A stretch of 64,000 nt of DNA from an uncultured Granulosicoccaceae bacterium (GCA_937951345.1 CALFCF010000040.1:18158-82157), one strand, 5' to 3'. Shown: positions 1 to 9,198, counted from the stretch's first letter. Numbers and translations: made by a program. Notes: generated from the letters alone by a model not told the origin.

Positions 1-598
1 TCTTGATCGATGCCAATCTGATGGCGTCCTCGGCAGTTACCGCTGCGACAACATCGTCGTCAAGCGCTGCTCCGGGTGCGACCACCTTGCTGATCCTGTC
101 GCCCCTGACGGCTCTGTAGCCGAACACTTCATCGACACGCAGTGCAAATTGCAGAGCGACCGAGCGCGACTCGGGGTGTTGTTCATGGGATAGCTGATCC
201 CGCTGGTTGATCTGCGGTTGAATAATCAATAACCGTCCGCCCGTCCTTGCTGTCGCGGCGAACGGCGCGATTAATCTGTGACTACTGGAATCCGCTCGCG
301 GAAGATCTTCGGGCTGAGCATTTTTTACCCGGAAAGGCAAACCAAGCCAGAGGCGCAAATCGGTCACCGGGAGTAAATAGCCGCGGTAGTTGGCCAGACC
401 GGCAAACCAGTCTGACGTACCGGCCACATCATGAAGCTGTAAATCCTCGACAACCTCACACAGACAACCACTGGTATCCAGCCAATGGGTTTCGCCACTG
501 CGAAAGGCATAGCCCTCAATAAAATCAGCGCTGCCGTCAACGACGCCTGCACCAATGGCAGGGGCAGTTGCAATTTGACTCTCGGTCAGACCATCCAT
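1..598 (-). CDS. pilI: PilI, CheW-like chemotaxis adaptor for twitching (partial)
   Basis: This reading frame is open from an ATG at 598 to the window edge, giving about 199 residues with the C-terminus cut off. A CheW-type core is visible at residues 67-81 (GLANYRGYLLPVTDL), which resembles the G-x-x-N-x-R-G-x-x-x-P-V-x-D-L signature of CheW proteins. In the Pil-Chp pathway PilI couples the methyl-accepting protein PilJ to the kinase ChpA. The start overlaps the pilH stop (TGATG), so translation is probably coupled. The order pilG-pilH-pilI matches the known twitching cluster. The call rests on the CheW motif plus context; the gene would continue into pilJ outside the window. Confidence 0.85.
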   Translation of the reverse strand, partial: MDGLTESQIATAPAIGAGVVDGSADFIEGYAFRSGETHWLDTSGCLCEVVEDLQLHDVAGTSDWFAGLANYRGYLLPVTDLRLWLGLPFRVKNAQPEDLPRADSSSHRLIAPFAATARTGGRLLIIQPQINQRDQLSHEQHPESRSVALQFALRVDEVFGYRAVRGDRISKVVAPGAALDDDVVAAVTAEDAIRLASIK

Positions 599-981
599 CA
601 GGCAGTTGCACCCGGCAGGTCGGCGATCGCCTGATTGACGGACGCAGTCAGCACAACCGGATCAATCGGCTTGCACAGGTAGTCAACAGCTCCCTGACGC
701 AAGCCCCACAACTTGTCAGTCGGTTGCTTTTTGGTGGACACCATGATGACGGGAATATCAGCAGTCGACGGGAGACGGCGCAACTCGCGGGTCGCCTGAA
801 AGCCGTTGAGGTGCGGCATAACGATATCCATCAGTATCACGTCCGGTAAATGCACGGCTGCATGATCAATGGCTTGCAGGCCGTCACTGGCGACACACAC
901 CTGATGCCCGCTCAGCTCCAGCGTCCGACGCAGTACCATCGCGTCGGTTGGAGAGTCTTCTACTATCAGAATATTGGCCAC
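598..981 (-). CDS. pilH: PilH, CheY-like response regulator of twitching motility
   Basis: This is a single receiver domain of 127 residues, the usual CheY length. The acidic pair is E8/D9, the phospho-acceptor is D52 (in ILMDIVMP), the switch residues are S82/T83 and the conserved lysine is K104 (LCKP). There is no output domain. In the Pil-Chp system PilH is phosphorylated by ChpA and is linked to pilus retraction by PilT. It lies 177 bp downstream of pilG and overlaps pilI. The name is by order in the cluster and receiver type; a lone receiver cannot be assigned by motifs alone. Confidence 0.88.
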   Translation of the reverse strand: MANILIVEDSPTDAMVLRRTLELSGHQVCVASDGLQAIDHAAVHLPDVILMDIVMPHLNGFQATRELRRLPSTADIPVIMVSTKKQPTDKLWGLRQGAVDYLCKPIDPVVLTASVNQAIADLPGATA

Positions 982-1158
982 GGCCCCACCAGTTCCAATC
1001 GAGCCTGCATAGCTGTCGCAGGCATGTGAAGCTATTCTAAATAATCAGAACCCGCATCAAAACTACAGATTTTACCGCCTCCGTCTGCAATCAGCGGGCG
1101 ATTTTTTCGTGACGAAATTACGAAACCCGGATCTTTTACCGAAGAAGGTGTTCACCCA

Positions 1159-1647
1159 TCACCCGGAGCGCGCGTGACGCTTCACCGCCCGAATGAGATC
1201 GCGACGGGTAAATGGTTTCGTGAGGTAGTGTTCAGAACCGACCAACCGACCACGCGCTTTGTCGAAGATACTGTCTTTGCTTGAAAGCATGACCACGGGA
1301 ATATGGCGAAAGCCGGGATTGTTTTTTATCAGTGCACAGGTTTGGTAGCCATCCAAACGCGGCATAGATACATCGGCAAAAACGATATCCGGTCGTGACG
1401 AGACGATTTTGGCAATCGCATCAAAGCCGTCATCTGCCGTGACGACATCGAACCCTTCATCCTTCAGCAAACTGGACGCTGAACGGCGGATGGTTTCGCT
1501 ATCATCGACAACCATGATTTTCACCGGTTTTCGATCGGCAGACGTGTCAGGTCTACCAGTGATCGCGATGTCTTCTGCAACGGCGGGAACGTCTCCGGGC
1601 GATACGTTTGTCGATCGGGTTTTGTCTATCTGCGGTGTTTCTGTCAA
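1159..1647 (-). CDS. pilG: PilG, CheY-like response regulator of twitching motility
   Basis: A receiver domain fills residues 42-160, with acidic residues D48/D49, phospho-acceptor D92 (FADVSMP) and conserved lysine K144 (LTKP). The run PRLDGYQTCALIKNN at 96-110 is very close to what I recall of Pseudomonas PilG. PilG promotes pilus extension through PilB in the Pil-Chp pathway. About 42 residues precede the receiver domain, more than in typical PilG, and the only start that gives this length is a TTG at 1647. A GTG within the codons for residues 41-43 would remove the extension but leave almost no leader. The tail is polar and looks disordered. Confidence 0.88.
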   Translation of the reverse strand: MTETPQIDKTRSTNVSPGDVPAVAEDIAITGRPDTSADRKPVKIMVVDDSETIRRSASSLLKDEGFDVVTADDGFDAIAKIVSSRPDIVFADVSMPRLDGYQTCALIKNNPGFRHIPVVMLSSKDSIFDKARGRLVGSEHYLTKPFTRRDLIRAVKRHARSG

Positions 1648-2369
1648 GAGTTACTTGCCTGTCAAGCTAGCACATAGTTGCAATGAACCCATCGGGATTA
1701 ATTAATCCCTGGGGCTACTGCCGCTTATAGTTGAACTAACTGTACGTAACCGCCGGGCCCGTTTGCATCAACGAGCACGAAACGGTGCAGCCTGATAGAG
1801 AAGGTTTACCCGGGTCGTTACATCCGTTGTAACCGGTACTTGCAACCATAAAACTCAAACAAAGCTGAAAAATCTAATGAGCTTTGTATTGCTTAAGTCT
1901 CGCGCGGCTATCACACTATTAAAGTTAACAGGGTTACGGCAAAGTCAGCACCGGGGTGTTTGTCAGCGCCTGTATTGATCAAAACTGCGCATCATATAAC
2001 CACCGGCTCCGATCAACCTCAAGATTGGCCACAAACAATGGTCACAACAACCACCAAACCGCGCTGACCGGTAACTGCGCCTACCTTAGCCGAAGCGCCC
2101 GTTGCTGGCAATCAGTGCTAATGCGGATTGTCACTATTTTTTTAAATTAGCGGGAGTTGTTGATCGTGAAACTGCCTTATCGGACGCTCAGGGTTTATTT
2201 ATTGACCGGCACAACTGACTACTGACAAAAATGTAAATATAGTTCCTTGCCCAACCCGTGAGACAATAGGCGTTTACCGAGTTGAGCATTATCGCGCGTC
2301 AATCGATACAAAGCGGCCAACGTTCAACCCCGTGATGCATTGTCCACCCGAATTTTTTACTGTGAAGCT
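1648..2369. other. Intergenic region between divergent pilG and gshB
   Basis: This stretch of about 720 bp holds no convincing gene. The one open frame (1956-2150) is short, Asn/Arg/Cys-rich and has no recognisable domain. It must contain the promoters for pilG (minus) and gshB (plus). AT-rich patches near 1860-1930 and 2130-2250 are candidate sites, but I cannot place -35/-10 boxes with confidence. Confidence 0.5.
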
Positions 2370-3320
2370 ATGACAATAAATATTGGTATTGTGATGGACC
2401 CGATTGAGTCAATCACACCCTACAAAGACACAACGCTGGCTATGATGCTGACGGCTCAATCCAAAGGCTGGACGTTATGGTATCTGCAACAACACGACCT
2501 GTATATGCGTGACGGCAAAGTCTATGCAACCCGCTCGCGTGTAAGTGTCTTTGATGACAACGATCACTGGTTCGATCAACACGAAACCGTTGATACCCCA
2601 TTAGCGGAACTGGATATCGTTCTGATGCGCAAGGATCCACCGTTTAATATGGACTACATTTACTCCACATATTTGTTGGAACGGGCTGAAGCCGACGGCG
2701 TAGTGGTCAGCAACAAACCGTCTTCTTTGCGGGACGTTAACGAAAAGCTCTACACCGCCTGGTTCAGTGAACACTGCCCGCCAACACTGGTCACGATGAA
2801 AGACCAGCTGATACGCGAGTTTCTCGATGAGCATCAGGATATTGTTGTTAAACCGCTTGATGGCATGGGTGGTGAGTCAATTTTTCGTCTGCAGTCTGGC
2901 AACCCCAACACCAGTGTCGTGCTTGAACTAATGACCGCGCGCGGCACCCGACAGATCATGGCACAACGCTACCTGCCGGAAATCGTCGATGGAGACAAAC
3001 GTGTTCTGGTGGTCGCCGGAAAGCCGGTTGAATATGCTCTGGCACGGGTACCCTCCCAGGGCGAAACACGCGGCAACCTTGCCGCCGGTGGCCGCGGCGT
3101 ACCGACACCGCTGTCAGATACAGACCGTGCTACCGTAACCGCGTTGGCACCCGAGCTACTTGCAAAAGATCTGTTGTTTGTCGGGGTTGACATCATCGGC
3201 ACCCGAATTACAGAAATTAATGTCACCAGCCCGACATGTGTACGCGAGCTCGAGGCGCATGCTGACTTGGGTATCGCTGATCAGTATCTAACGGCCCTGG
3301 CCGAGCGGCTACCGGTATAA
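2370..3320 (+). CDS. gshB: Glutathione synthetase
   Basis: GshB joins gamma-glutamylcysteine and glycine with ATP to make glutathione in the cytosol. The protein is 316 residues, the usual length. The N-terminus MTINIGIVMDPIESI matches the family start, so I chose the ATG at 2370 over a TTG ten codons upstream. ATP-grasp features include DVNEKLY (about 122-128) and VVKPLDGMGGESIF (about 159-172). Near the C-terminus NVTSPTCVRELE matches the substrate-site loop, with Cys where many homologues have Gly. The gene follows pilG divergently and precedes the tonB-like gene, the same order I recall in Pseudomonas. Confidence 0.96.
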   Translation: MTINIGIVMDPIESITPYKDTTLAMMLTAQSKGWTLWYLQQHDLYMRDGKVYATRSRVSVFDDNDHWFDQHETVDTPLAELDIVLMRKDPPFNMDYIYSTYLLERAEADGVVVSNKPSSLRDVNEKLYTAWFSEHCPPTLVTMKDQLIREFLDEHQDIVVKPLDGMGGESIFRLQSGNPNTSVVLELMTARGTRQIMAQRYLPEIVDGDKRVLVVAGKPVEYALARVPSQGETRGNLAAGGRGVPTPLSDTDRATVTALAPELLAKDLLFVGVDIIGTRITEINVTSPTCVRELEAHADLGIADQYLTALAERLPV

Positions 3321-3605
3321 GAGACTGGTGGGCGCGGTAGCAGCGGGCAACTAAATTTATTGATTTCCACCGAAAAGCAACGTTACAAGTGTTTTTTTCG
3401 CTCGCACACCTTCTATATATAAGTGGGTTAAGCAGACAGACCTGAACACTGCTGGAAACAAAAGCAATTTGCGACGGCAAAGTCCATTGATTACTAGAAC
3501 ACCTGCCAACAATTTGAGGGGAGCGCCCGGCTATTTTTATACTAAGCGGTGTGCACATGAAATGTATATTCGCACCGGCGCTACAACCCGGGTGACGGTA
3601 CTCTG

Positions 3606-4487
3606 ATGGACGCAGCAAACTTTGATGCCGAACCGCCGAAGCAACCTGATCGCCTGACGTTTGCGCTGTTTGTTGCGGCTGCACTGCACGCGATTGGCAT
3701 ACTCGGCATCAGCTTCGTGCCGGTCATCGAAGAAATGCGCACCCCGCCTCCGCTTGAGGTCATATTGATTCAGAATCGGATCGAAGACAGTAATCCGGAG
3801 GAGGCGGATTATCTTTCCAATGCATCACAGGATGGTGGCGGAGAGGTTGATGAAAATACCTCACCCGCAAAACCATTCACGACCGAGCTGGATTTCGACA
3901 CCGACGGGCTCGCACAAACGCCCTTGCAGGCGACCGCACCGGAAGCACTACCGGAGACCGCCGATCAGGTGCTGACGACCGTGCTGTCAAACGAACAGGT
4001 CAACAGCGACACACCGGAGAAAGACACCAAACCGCTTGATGCCCGGCCGGATGACGTGCTGGTTGAACAAGATCTGGAGATTGCCCGCCTTGCAAACGAA
4101 ATAGCGCAACGCGTGGAAGACTATGCCAAACGGCCACGCAAAAAAGAGATCACGGCGCGAACTCAGGAATCAGCGGCAGCTGAATACATGTACCGGTGGG
4201 CCGAGCGCATTGAACGTATCGGGAATCTGAATTACCCGGAGCAAGCCAGATTACGGGATCTGAAAGGCGCAGTGCTGCTGGCGGTAGGGATTTTCAAGAA
4301 CGGCAACATAGAAAGCATCACCATCCATCGCTCATCAGGTATTGGCTTACTCGACGACGCGGCACAGCGTATCGTTCATCAGGCGGCACCTTTCGAGCCC
4401 CTGAGCGGTGATCTAGCCGACGAAACCGACATTCTCTATATCGTCAGGACCTGGGAGTTCGGTGCCGATACACTGAAAAGTCGCTGA
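3606..4487 (+). CDS. TonB-family energy transducer
   Basis: The protein has 293 residues. A single membrane segment lies at about 18-40, then a long acidic, Pro/Thr-rich periplasmic linker (about 50-190). A TonB C-terminal domain covers about 205-290 (LNYPEQAR, then LAVGIFKNGNIESITIHRSSG). TonB proteins pass proton-motive-force energy to outer-membrane receptors, but no exbB/exbD is present here. In Pseudomonas the gene at this place is tonB3, which is needed for normal twitching, so a role in type IV pilus function rather than iron uptake is plausible by synteny. The linker lacks the long Pro-Lys/Pro-Glu repeats of classical TonB. Confidence 0.85.
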   Translation: MDAANFDAEPPKQPDRLTFALFVAAALHAIGILGISFVPVIEEMRTPPPLEVILIQNRIEDSNPEEADYLSNASQDGGGEVDENTSPAKPFTTELDFDTDGLAQTPLQATAPEALPETADQVLTTVLSNEQVNSDTPEKDTKPLDARPDDVLVEQDLEIARLANEIAQRVEDYAKRPRKKEITARTQESAAAEYMYRWAERIERIGNLNYPEQARLRDLKGAVLLAVGIFKNGNIESITIHRSSGIGLLDDAAQRIVHQAAPFEPLSGDLADETDILYIVRTWEFGADTLKSR

Positions 4488-4649
4488 TTCCAGCCACTCC
4501 AACCCCACCCTGTCGACAAACAAACAGGTCATAACAGTTCACAGAATTCTCTCCACGCTGCGACTTTGTCATAAAGTTCGGACATTCCCGCCGCCCGCGC
4601 GCTGCACTATGCGCTAGAATGTCGCTACTTTAGCAGCGCTGAAAAATAC

Positions 4650-5201
4650 TTGGAACTGTCGCACCACTTTCTACTCTCCATGCCACAGATGGAGGACCCG
4701 AACTTCAAGCACACCCTCACCTATATTGTCGAGCACAGTGACCAGGGAGCGCTGGGATTTGTGATCAACCGGCGTATCGGTATCGGTCTCTCCGAAGTGT
4801 TTCAGCAAATGGATATCGAGTCACAAGAGACTCTCTCCGCTGATTCACCGGTACTCGAAGGCGGGCCGGTGGATCGTGAACACGGCATGGTGTTGCATCC
4901 GAGCGGCAACGCCTGGCAGTCGAGTAAAGATTTCGGGCACGGTATCAGTATCAGCAGCTCTCGCGACATACTGGTCGATATGGCACGTGGTGAAGGACCG
5001 GGTCGGGCGCTGGTCCTGCTGGGACACTCCGGCTGGGGGCCTGGACAGTTGGAGGAGGAAATGACTCACAATGCATGGCTTAATTGTCCAGCCGATGTCG
5101 AGATCCTGTTCAACACAGATGTTGATAAGAAACTAACGGCGGCTGCCGACGTTATCGGCATTGATCTGTCACGTATGGTGACTGTCGCCGGCCACGCATG
5201 A
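4650..5201 (+). CDS. yqgE: YqgE/AlgH family protein
   Basis: At 183 residues this has the size of the UPF0301 YqgE/AlgH family. The N-terminus ELSHHFLLSMPQMEDPNF and the runs GALGFVINR and VLEGGPV are family hallmarks. The start is a TTG at 4650, because the family-specific residues begin directly after it and the next in-frame ATG falls inside the conserved block. The molecular function is unknown; in Pseudomonas the homologue was named AlgH. The next genes are ruvX and pyrR, the usual neighbours in gammaproteobacteria. Confidence 0.94.
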   Translation: MELSHHFLLSMPQMEDPNFKHTLTYIVEHSDQGALGFVINRRIGIGLSEVFQQMDIESQETLSADSPVLEGGPVDREHGMVLHPSGNAWQSSKDFGHGISISSSRDILVDMARGEGPGRALVLLGHSGWGPGQLEEEMTHNAWLNCPADVEILFNTDVDKKLTAAADVIGIDLSRMVTVAGHA

Positions 5202-5376
5202 TGCACAGACTCACTGCTTTGAAGACACACAAAAATTGTTGCAAAGTCGCACAGCGGCATTAACCGATTACCAAACGAAAACGATTACCAAGCGATTCTT
5301 TGATGATTGGTTGAAGCTTTAACCAACGAAAACCTGAACCGGAATCCACTTGCAAAGCAGCAGCCAGGTTATCCAG

Positions 5377-5814
5377 ATGACGATAAACAACGGACAACGT
5401 TATCTGGCTTTTGACTACGGTGAAAAACGTATTGGCGTTGCCAGTGGCAATAGTCTGAGTCGAACGGCCGCTACCCTGGAAACCGTATCCAATTCAAGTG
5501 GAACACCTGACTGGCAACGGCTGGACGAGCTGGTGAAGACATGGTTGCCGGTTGGTTTAATCGTCGGCGACCCTGTAACCGAAAACGGCGAAGTCGTTGA
5601 AATTACTCGCCAGGCACGTGGTTTTGCCAAACGACTGACCAAGCGTTACAAACTGCCGGTGCACAGCATCGATGAACGTTACTCTTCGATGGATGCATCG
5701 GGAACAATTAAATCCTTGCGCCGACAGGGAGCACGCGGTCGCACAAAACGTGGCGATATTGATAAGGTTGCTGCTGCGCTGCTGATGCAAAGGTGGTTTG
5801 ATGAAAACAGCTGA
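5377..5814 (+). CDS. ruvX: RuvX/YqgF Holliday-junction-resolvase-like nuclease
   Basis: This 145-residue protein has an RNase H-like fold. The first catalytic Asp is D13 in FDYGEKRIGVA, followed by VGDPV and, near the C-terminus, IDERYSS. YqgF is implicated in 16S rRNA maturation and resembles resolvases. The ATG at 5377 is preceded by an AGG-type ribosome-binding site, and I prefer it to the upstream TTG at 5350. Its 3' end overlaps pyrR by 14 bp, so the two are co-transcribed. Confidence 0.94.
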   Translation: MTINNGQRYLAFDYGEKRIGVASGNSLSRTAATLETVSNSSGTPDWQRLDELVKTWLPVGLIVGDPVTENGEVVEITRQARGFAKRLTKRYKLPVHSIDERYSSMDASGTIKSLRRQGARGRTKRGDIDKVAAALLMQRWFDENS

Positions 5815-6334
5815 ACAGCTCGAGTCGATTGACTCAGCGACTGTGCAGTCGTGGATGGGCAATCTCAAAGAACAGCTCGAGCTGATTCTGGGCGACTCGC
5901 TGCGTAGTTGTTCAATGGTTGGTATCCGCACTGGCGGCGCTGTCCTGAGCGAGCAACTACACCGCGATTTCGCAATGGAGGTACCGCTCGGGCAACTCAA
6001 TATCAGTTTCTATCGAGATGACTTTAGCCACAAGGGCCTGCACCCGGTAGTCGAAGCTTCGACGCTGCCGTTTTCAATAGATGATCAGACAATCATACTG
6101 GTCGATGACGTTTTGCAAAGCGGGCGTACCATCCGTGCTGCGATGAACGAGATATTCGATTACGGTCGCCCGGCTCGCATCATTCTGGCGGTGCTGGTTG
6201 ATCGCGGTAATCGAGAATTACCAGTGCACGCGGACGCGCTGGGACACGAAATAACACTTGAACAGGGACAGCATCTAAAGCTTGTCACAGATGACTTATC
6301 TTTTCAGATCCTGACCAAACCTGAAAGTAACTGA
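5801..6334 (+). CDS. pyrR: PyrR, uracil phosphoribosyltransferase-like pyrimidine regulator
   Basis: The protein has 177 residues with a type I phosphoribosyltransferase fold. The PRPP loop is [13 protein letters not shown] at about 98-110. PyrR binds UMP and either attenuates pyr mRNA or acts as a weak uracil phosphoribosyltransferase. The start ATG at 5801 has a strong AGGTGG ribosome-binding site and overlaps ruvX. The stop overlaps the pyrB start (TGATG), giving a tight ruvX-pyrR-pyrB unit. I see no obvious antiterminator leader ahead of the operon, so the regulatory mechanism here is open. Confidence 0.95.
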   Translation: MKTAEQLESIDSATVQSWMGNLKEQLELILGDSLRSCSMVGIRTGGAVLSEQLHRDFAMEVPLGQLNISFYRDDFSHKGLHPVVEASTLPFSIDDQTIILVDDVLQSGRTIRAAMNEIFDYGRPARIILAVLVDRGNRELPVHADALGHEITLEQGQHLKLVTDDLSFQILTKPESN

Positions 6335-7362
6335 TGTCCTCGGATCCACTGCAATACAACGCCGAAGGAAAGCTGCGGCATTTCCTTTCGCTTGACACAC
6401 TACAGCGGGATACGCTGATCAATATTCTCGACACAGCTGAGAATTTCACCAGCGTTAATGACAAGGCCATAAAAAAAGCACCCCTGTTGCGCGGCAAAAC
6501 TGTTGCCAATATCTTTTTCGAAAACAGCACGCGAACACGAACCACTTTTGAACTCGCTGCCAAGCGCCTGTCAGCCGATGTACTGAACGTCAACCTCGTC
6601 ACCTCATCGACCACCAAAGGTGAATCACTACTCGATACACTGCGTAATCTCGAAGCGATGCAATGCGACATGTTTATCGTGCGTCACGGTGATTCCGGTG
6701 CTGCTCATTTTATCGCGAGCCATGTTGCTGATCACATCAGTGTCATCAACGGGGGCGATGGTCAACATTCGCACCCGACTCAGGGCATGCTGGATATGTT
6801 TACCATTCGCCGCTGCAAGGGCAGCTTTGACAATCTGGTGGTCGTTATCATCGGTGACATTCTGCACTCACGGGTTGCCCGTTCGGACATAGCGGCGTTA
6901 AGGATTCTCGGTACACGCGAAATTCGCGTTGCAGCACCACGCACCCTGTTACCGGCTGATGTTGAGTCGCTGGGTGTGTCGGTCTTCCATCGTGTCGAAG
7001 ACGCACTCGACGGTGCTGATGTGGTGATTGGTCTGCGTCTGCAGAACGAACGTATGCAGGGCGCAACCATTCCAAGCTCGGATGAGTTCTATTACACGTA
7101 CGGATTAACACCTGAGCGATTGCGAATTGCCAAACCGGACGCCATCGTTATGCACCCGGGGCCCACTAACCGCGGTGTCGAGATTGAAGCCGGCGTTGCT
7201 GACGGGCAGCAATCGGTGATTCTGCACCAGGTAACTTATGGCATTGCCGTGCGCATGGCGGTAATGGCAATTACGATGAGTAACACCACGGATGCTACCA
7301 ACCGACAGACAGAAAGCGGCGACGCTGCAGCGACTGTTGGCAATCAAACCGGCAATCCATAG
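6334..7362 (+). CDS. pyrB: Aspartate carbamoyltransferase catalytic chain
   Basis: PyrB condenses carbamoyl phosphate and aspartate to carbamoyl aspartate, the first committed step of UMP synthesis. The protein has 342 residues. The carbamoyl-phosphate loop [13 protein letters not shown] lies at 61-73, HSHPTQ follows mid-protein and [12 protein letters not shown] near the C-terminus. About 25 polar residues extend past the usual end. There is no pyrI regulatory chain. Instead the next gene encodes an inactive dihydroorotase-like protein, the architecture of the large class A ATCase described in Pseudomonas. It is translationally coupled to pyrR. Confidence 0.97.
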   Translation: MSSDPLQYNAEGKLRHFLSLDTLQRDTLINILDTAENFTSVNDKAIKKAPLLRGKTVANIFFENSTRTRTTFELAAKRLSADVLNVNLVTSSTTKGESLLDTLRNLEAMQCDMFIVRHGDSGAAHFIASHVADHISVINGGDGQHSHPTQGMLDMFTIRRCKGSFDNLVVVIIGDILHSRVARSDIAALRILGTREIRVAAPRTLLPADVESLGVSVFHRVEDALDGADVVIGLRLQNERMQGATIPSSDEFYYTYGLTPERLRIAKPDAIVMHPGPTNRGVEIEAGVADGQQSVILHQVTYGIAVRMAVMAITMSNTTDATNRQTESGDAAATVGNQTGNP

Positions 7363-7390
7363 GATCTGAATTACAGGCTCTCATTTTCGA

Positions 7391-8710
7391 ATGTCACCTC
7401 CAACCAATAGTGATATGCCGGAAACGCTCACAATCCGCAACGCCATAGACGTAACCGGAAACAAGCAACAGCGGGTTAACCTGACTACCGGTAACGGTCT
7501 TATTTCGCGACTGGAAATTGTCAGTGATTCAACCGCTGACTCGCCCGGTGACACATCTGTAGCAGACGATACGTTAACAATTGATGGCAGCGGGCTGTAT
7601 TTGTGTCCCGGTTTTATCGACAGTTATGCACGTCTGCGGGATCCGGGTTTTGAGAAAAAAGGCACCATTGCCAGCGAAGTACGTGCCGCAGCCTGTAATG
7701 GCATCACCACTGTTTTGTGCTCTCCCGACACAGATCCGGTTATCGATGAATCAGCAACGGTCGAGCTAATTAACCGCAAAGCACGTGACAGTGGCGGCGC
7801 GCGCGTGCTGCCGATCGCCGCACTGACACGCAGTCTCGAGGGTGAGTTGTTATCCGAACTTGCCACGTTAAAAGCGGCCGGCTGCATTGCTGCATCGAAT
7901 GCTGATCACGCGCTGGTGGATCTGCAGGTTATCCGACGTTGTATGGAGTATGCGCGCACCTTCGACATCGTTTTGATCTTTCACCCGGCCGATCGTTGGT
8001 TGACCGCGAATGGCGTTGCACATGAGGGTGCAACTGCAGCACGAATCGGTTTGCCGATGATTCCGGTAGCCGCAGAGACAGTTGCGTTGGCTATGTTGAT
8101 TGAACTGGCCTGGCAAACAGGAGCGCGCGTACACTTCTCACGCATTACCTCGCGACGCGGCGTCGATATGATCCGTCAGGCTCGTGCCGGCGGTCTGCGT
8201 ATTACGGCTGACACTTCGATAAACCATCTGGTGTATGACGACACCATGCTCAGCAGTTTTGACAGTCAATTCCGATCTGTTGCACCGTTTCGTGACAGTG
8301 ATGATCGTCGGGCACTGCGTGAAGGAATAGTTGACGGCACAATCGACAGCATCTGCACCGACCACGCGCCACATGAACGTGACGCCAAACTGGCTCCCTT
8401 CCCGTCGGCTGAGCCGGGCATATCCGGCTTTGACACACTACTGGGTTTGCTGTTGAAGCTGGTTAGTGAAGCGGACATACCAATGACTACACTCATCAAA
8501 GCACTGACTGCCAACCCGGCACGTGTGTTTGATCTGAAACAAGGACACTTACAGGAAGGCGCACCTGCCGATCTGATATTGTTCGACACTGAAGCATCGC
8601 ACACTGTCGAGACAATGAAATTTTTAAGTGCAGGTCAGAACTCGCCGCTCAACGGACAGGAACTAAAAGGCAGGATTGTCCACACCATCATTAATGGCTG
8701 TCTAGCCTGA
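7391..8710 (+). CDS. pyrC': Pseudo-dihydroorotase (PyrC'/PyrX), ATCase partner
   Basis: This is an amidohydrolase of the dihydroorotase family (439 residues). The metal-binding D-x-H-x-H after strand 1 reads D77-S-Y79-A-R81 (PGFIDSYARLRDPG), so both zinc histidines are replaced by Tyr and Arg. Later family residues remain, including FHPAD, ARVHFSR, NHLVYDD and CTDHAPHE. In Pseudomonas the equivalent PyrC' is catalytically dead but needed to assemble the active ATCase dodecamer, and placement 28 bp after pyrB supports the same role. A separate active pyrC must exist elsewhere. The last two codons and the stop lie inside the left end of a MITE-like element, so the original C-terminus has been replaced or shortened. 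Confidence 0.9.
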   Translation: MSPPTNSDMPETLTIRNAIDVTGNKQQRVNLTTGNGLISRLEIVSDSTADSPGDTSVADDTLTIDGSGLYLCPGFIDSYARLRDPGFEKKGTIASEVRAAACNGITTVLCSPDTDPVIDESATVELINRKARDSGGARVLPIAALTRSLEGELLSELATLKAAGCIAASNADHALVDLQVIRRCMEYARTFDIVLIFHPADRWLTANGVAHEGATAARIGLPMIPVAAETVALAMLIELAWQTGARVHFSRITSRRGVDMIRQARAGGLRITADTSINHLVYDDTMLSSFDSQFRSVAPFRDSDDRRALREGIVDGTIDSICTDHAPHERDAKLAPFPSAEPGISGFDTLLGLLLKLVSEADIPMTTLIKALTANPARVFDLKQGHLQEGAPADLILFDTEASHTVETMKFLSAGQNSPLNGQELKGRIVHTIINGCLA

Positions 8711-8950
8711 TCTATTCACGAAGGCGAAAACAGTAGCAATGAAAACTAAGCAATATCCAGTTAGAAAAGCAGTTTTAGCGTCGCTGCGGGTATTCGCACA
8801 CTGTTTTCTATTCACCCCCAGTGCCCGTCTGCCGTCGCAGCTCACTCGATTGAGCTCAACCCGTAGATTTCTACGAATTTCGCTCAATCGTGCGACCTGC
8901 TTAGGCAGCCAGACTCTGGTGGCGAACCCTTCATGAATAGAGCAGGCTAG
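8702..8950. mobile_element. MITE-like element A, complete copy with CTAG ends
   Basis: Imperfect terminal inverted repeats run from 8702-8724 and 8928-8950 and match at 21 of 23 positions, including CTAG at each outer edge. The CTAG tetramers are probably a target-site duplication around a 241-bp element. Inside are short palindromes such as CGTAGATTTCTACG and GCTCACTCGATTGAGC. No transposase is encoded; the small frame inside is an artefact of the repeat. Positions 8811-8950 recur in reverse orientation at 63861-64000 with only two mismatches. The element would have to be moved in trans by a transposase not in this window. Confidence 0.88.
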
Positions 8951-9084
8951 TGGACATCACGTAGTTTCCTACAAGACACCTCAAACGGCGAAGGTTTTAT
9001 CGCTCAGGTTTGACTACGTGTGACTGAATGCGAATAGGTGCGACTGTATGCGAACAGGTGATACGTCGACTCCGGTTGCACGAA

Positions 9085-9112
9085 GAGCCCGGCTGATAAA
9101 ACAACCGGGCTC
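9085..9112. terminator. Hairpin between convergent pyrC' and pilU
   Basis: A perfect 8-bp stem (GAGCCCGG / CCGGGCTC) encloses a 12-nt loop, between the 3' ends of pyrC' and pilU. There is no clear T-tract on either side, so it is at best a weak or factor-assisted bidirectional terminator. The surrounding 150 bp carry short direct repeats (CAAAATCATC twice near 9122-9141, and CCCTGAAC twice near 9166-9180). Confidence 0.45.
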
Positions 9113-9198
9113 GGATTCATTGCAAAATCATCACAAAATCATCGCGCAGTCATCGCGTAATTAACCCTGAACCCTGAACCGAGAACCCGCCAGAGGGA

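Noticed and set aside
1956..2150. A 64-residue frame in the pilG-gshB gap
   Set aside because: Short, low-complexity and without a ribosome-binding site or domain; kept as intergenic sequence.
3223..3684. A 153-residue minus-strand frame across the gshB-tonB gap
   Set aside because: It runs antisense to both genes and through the intergenic region, with Cys/Ser/Arg-rich, unstructured composition.
8739..8936. A 65-residue plus-strand frame ending in a TLVANPS-like tail
   Set aside because: It lies wholly inside MITE-like element A. Part of it recurs with the repeat, and its composition is driven by the inverted repeats.
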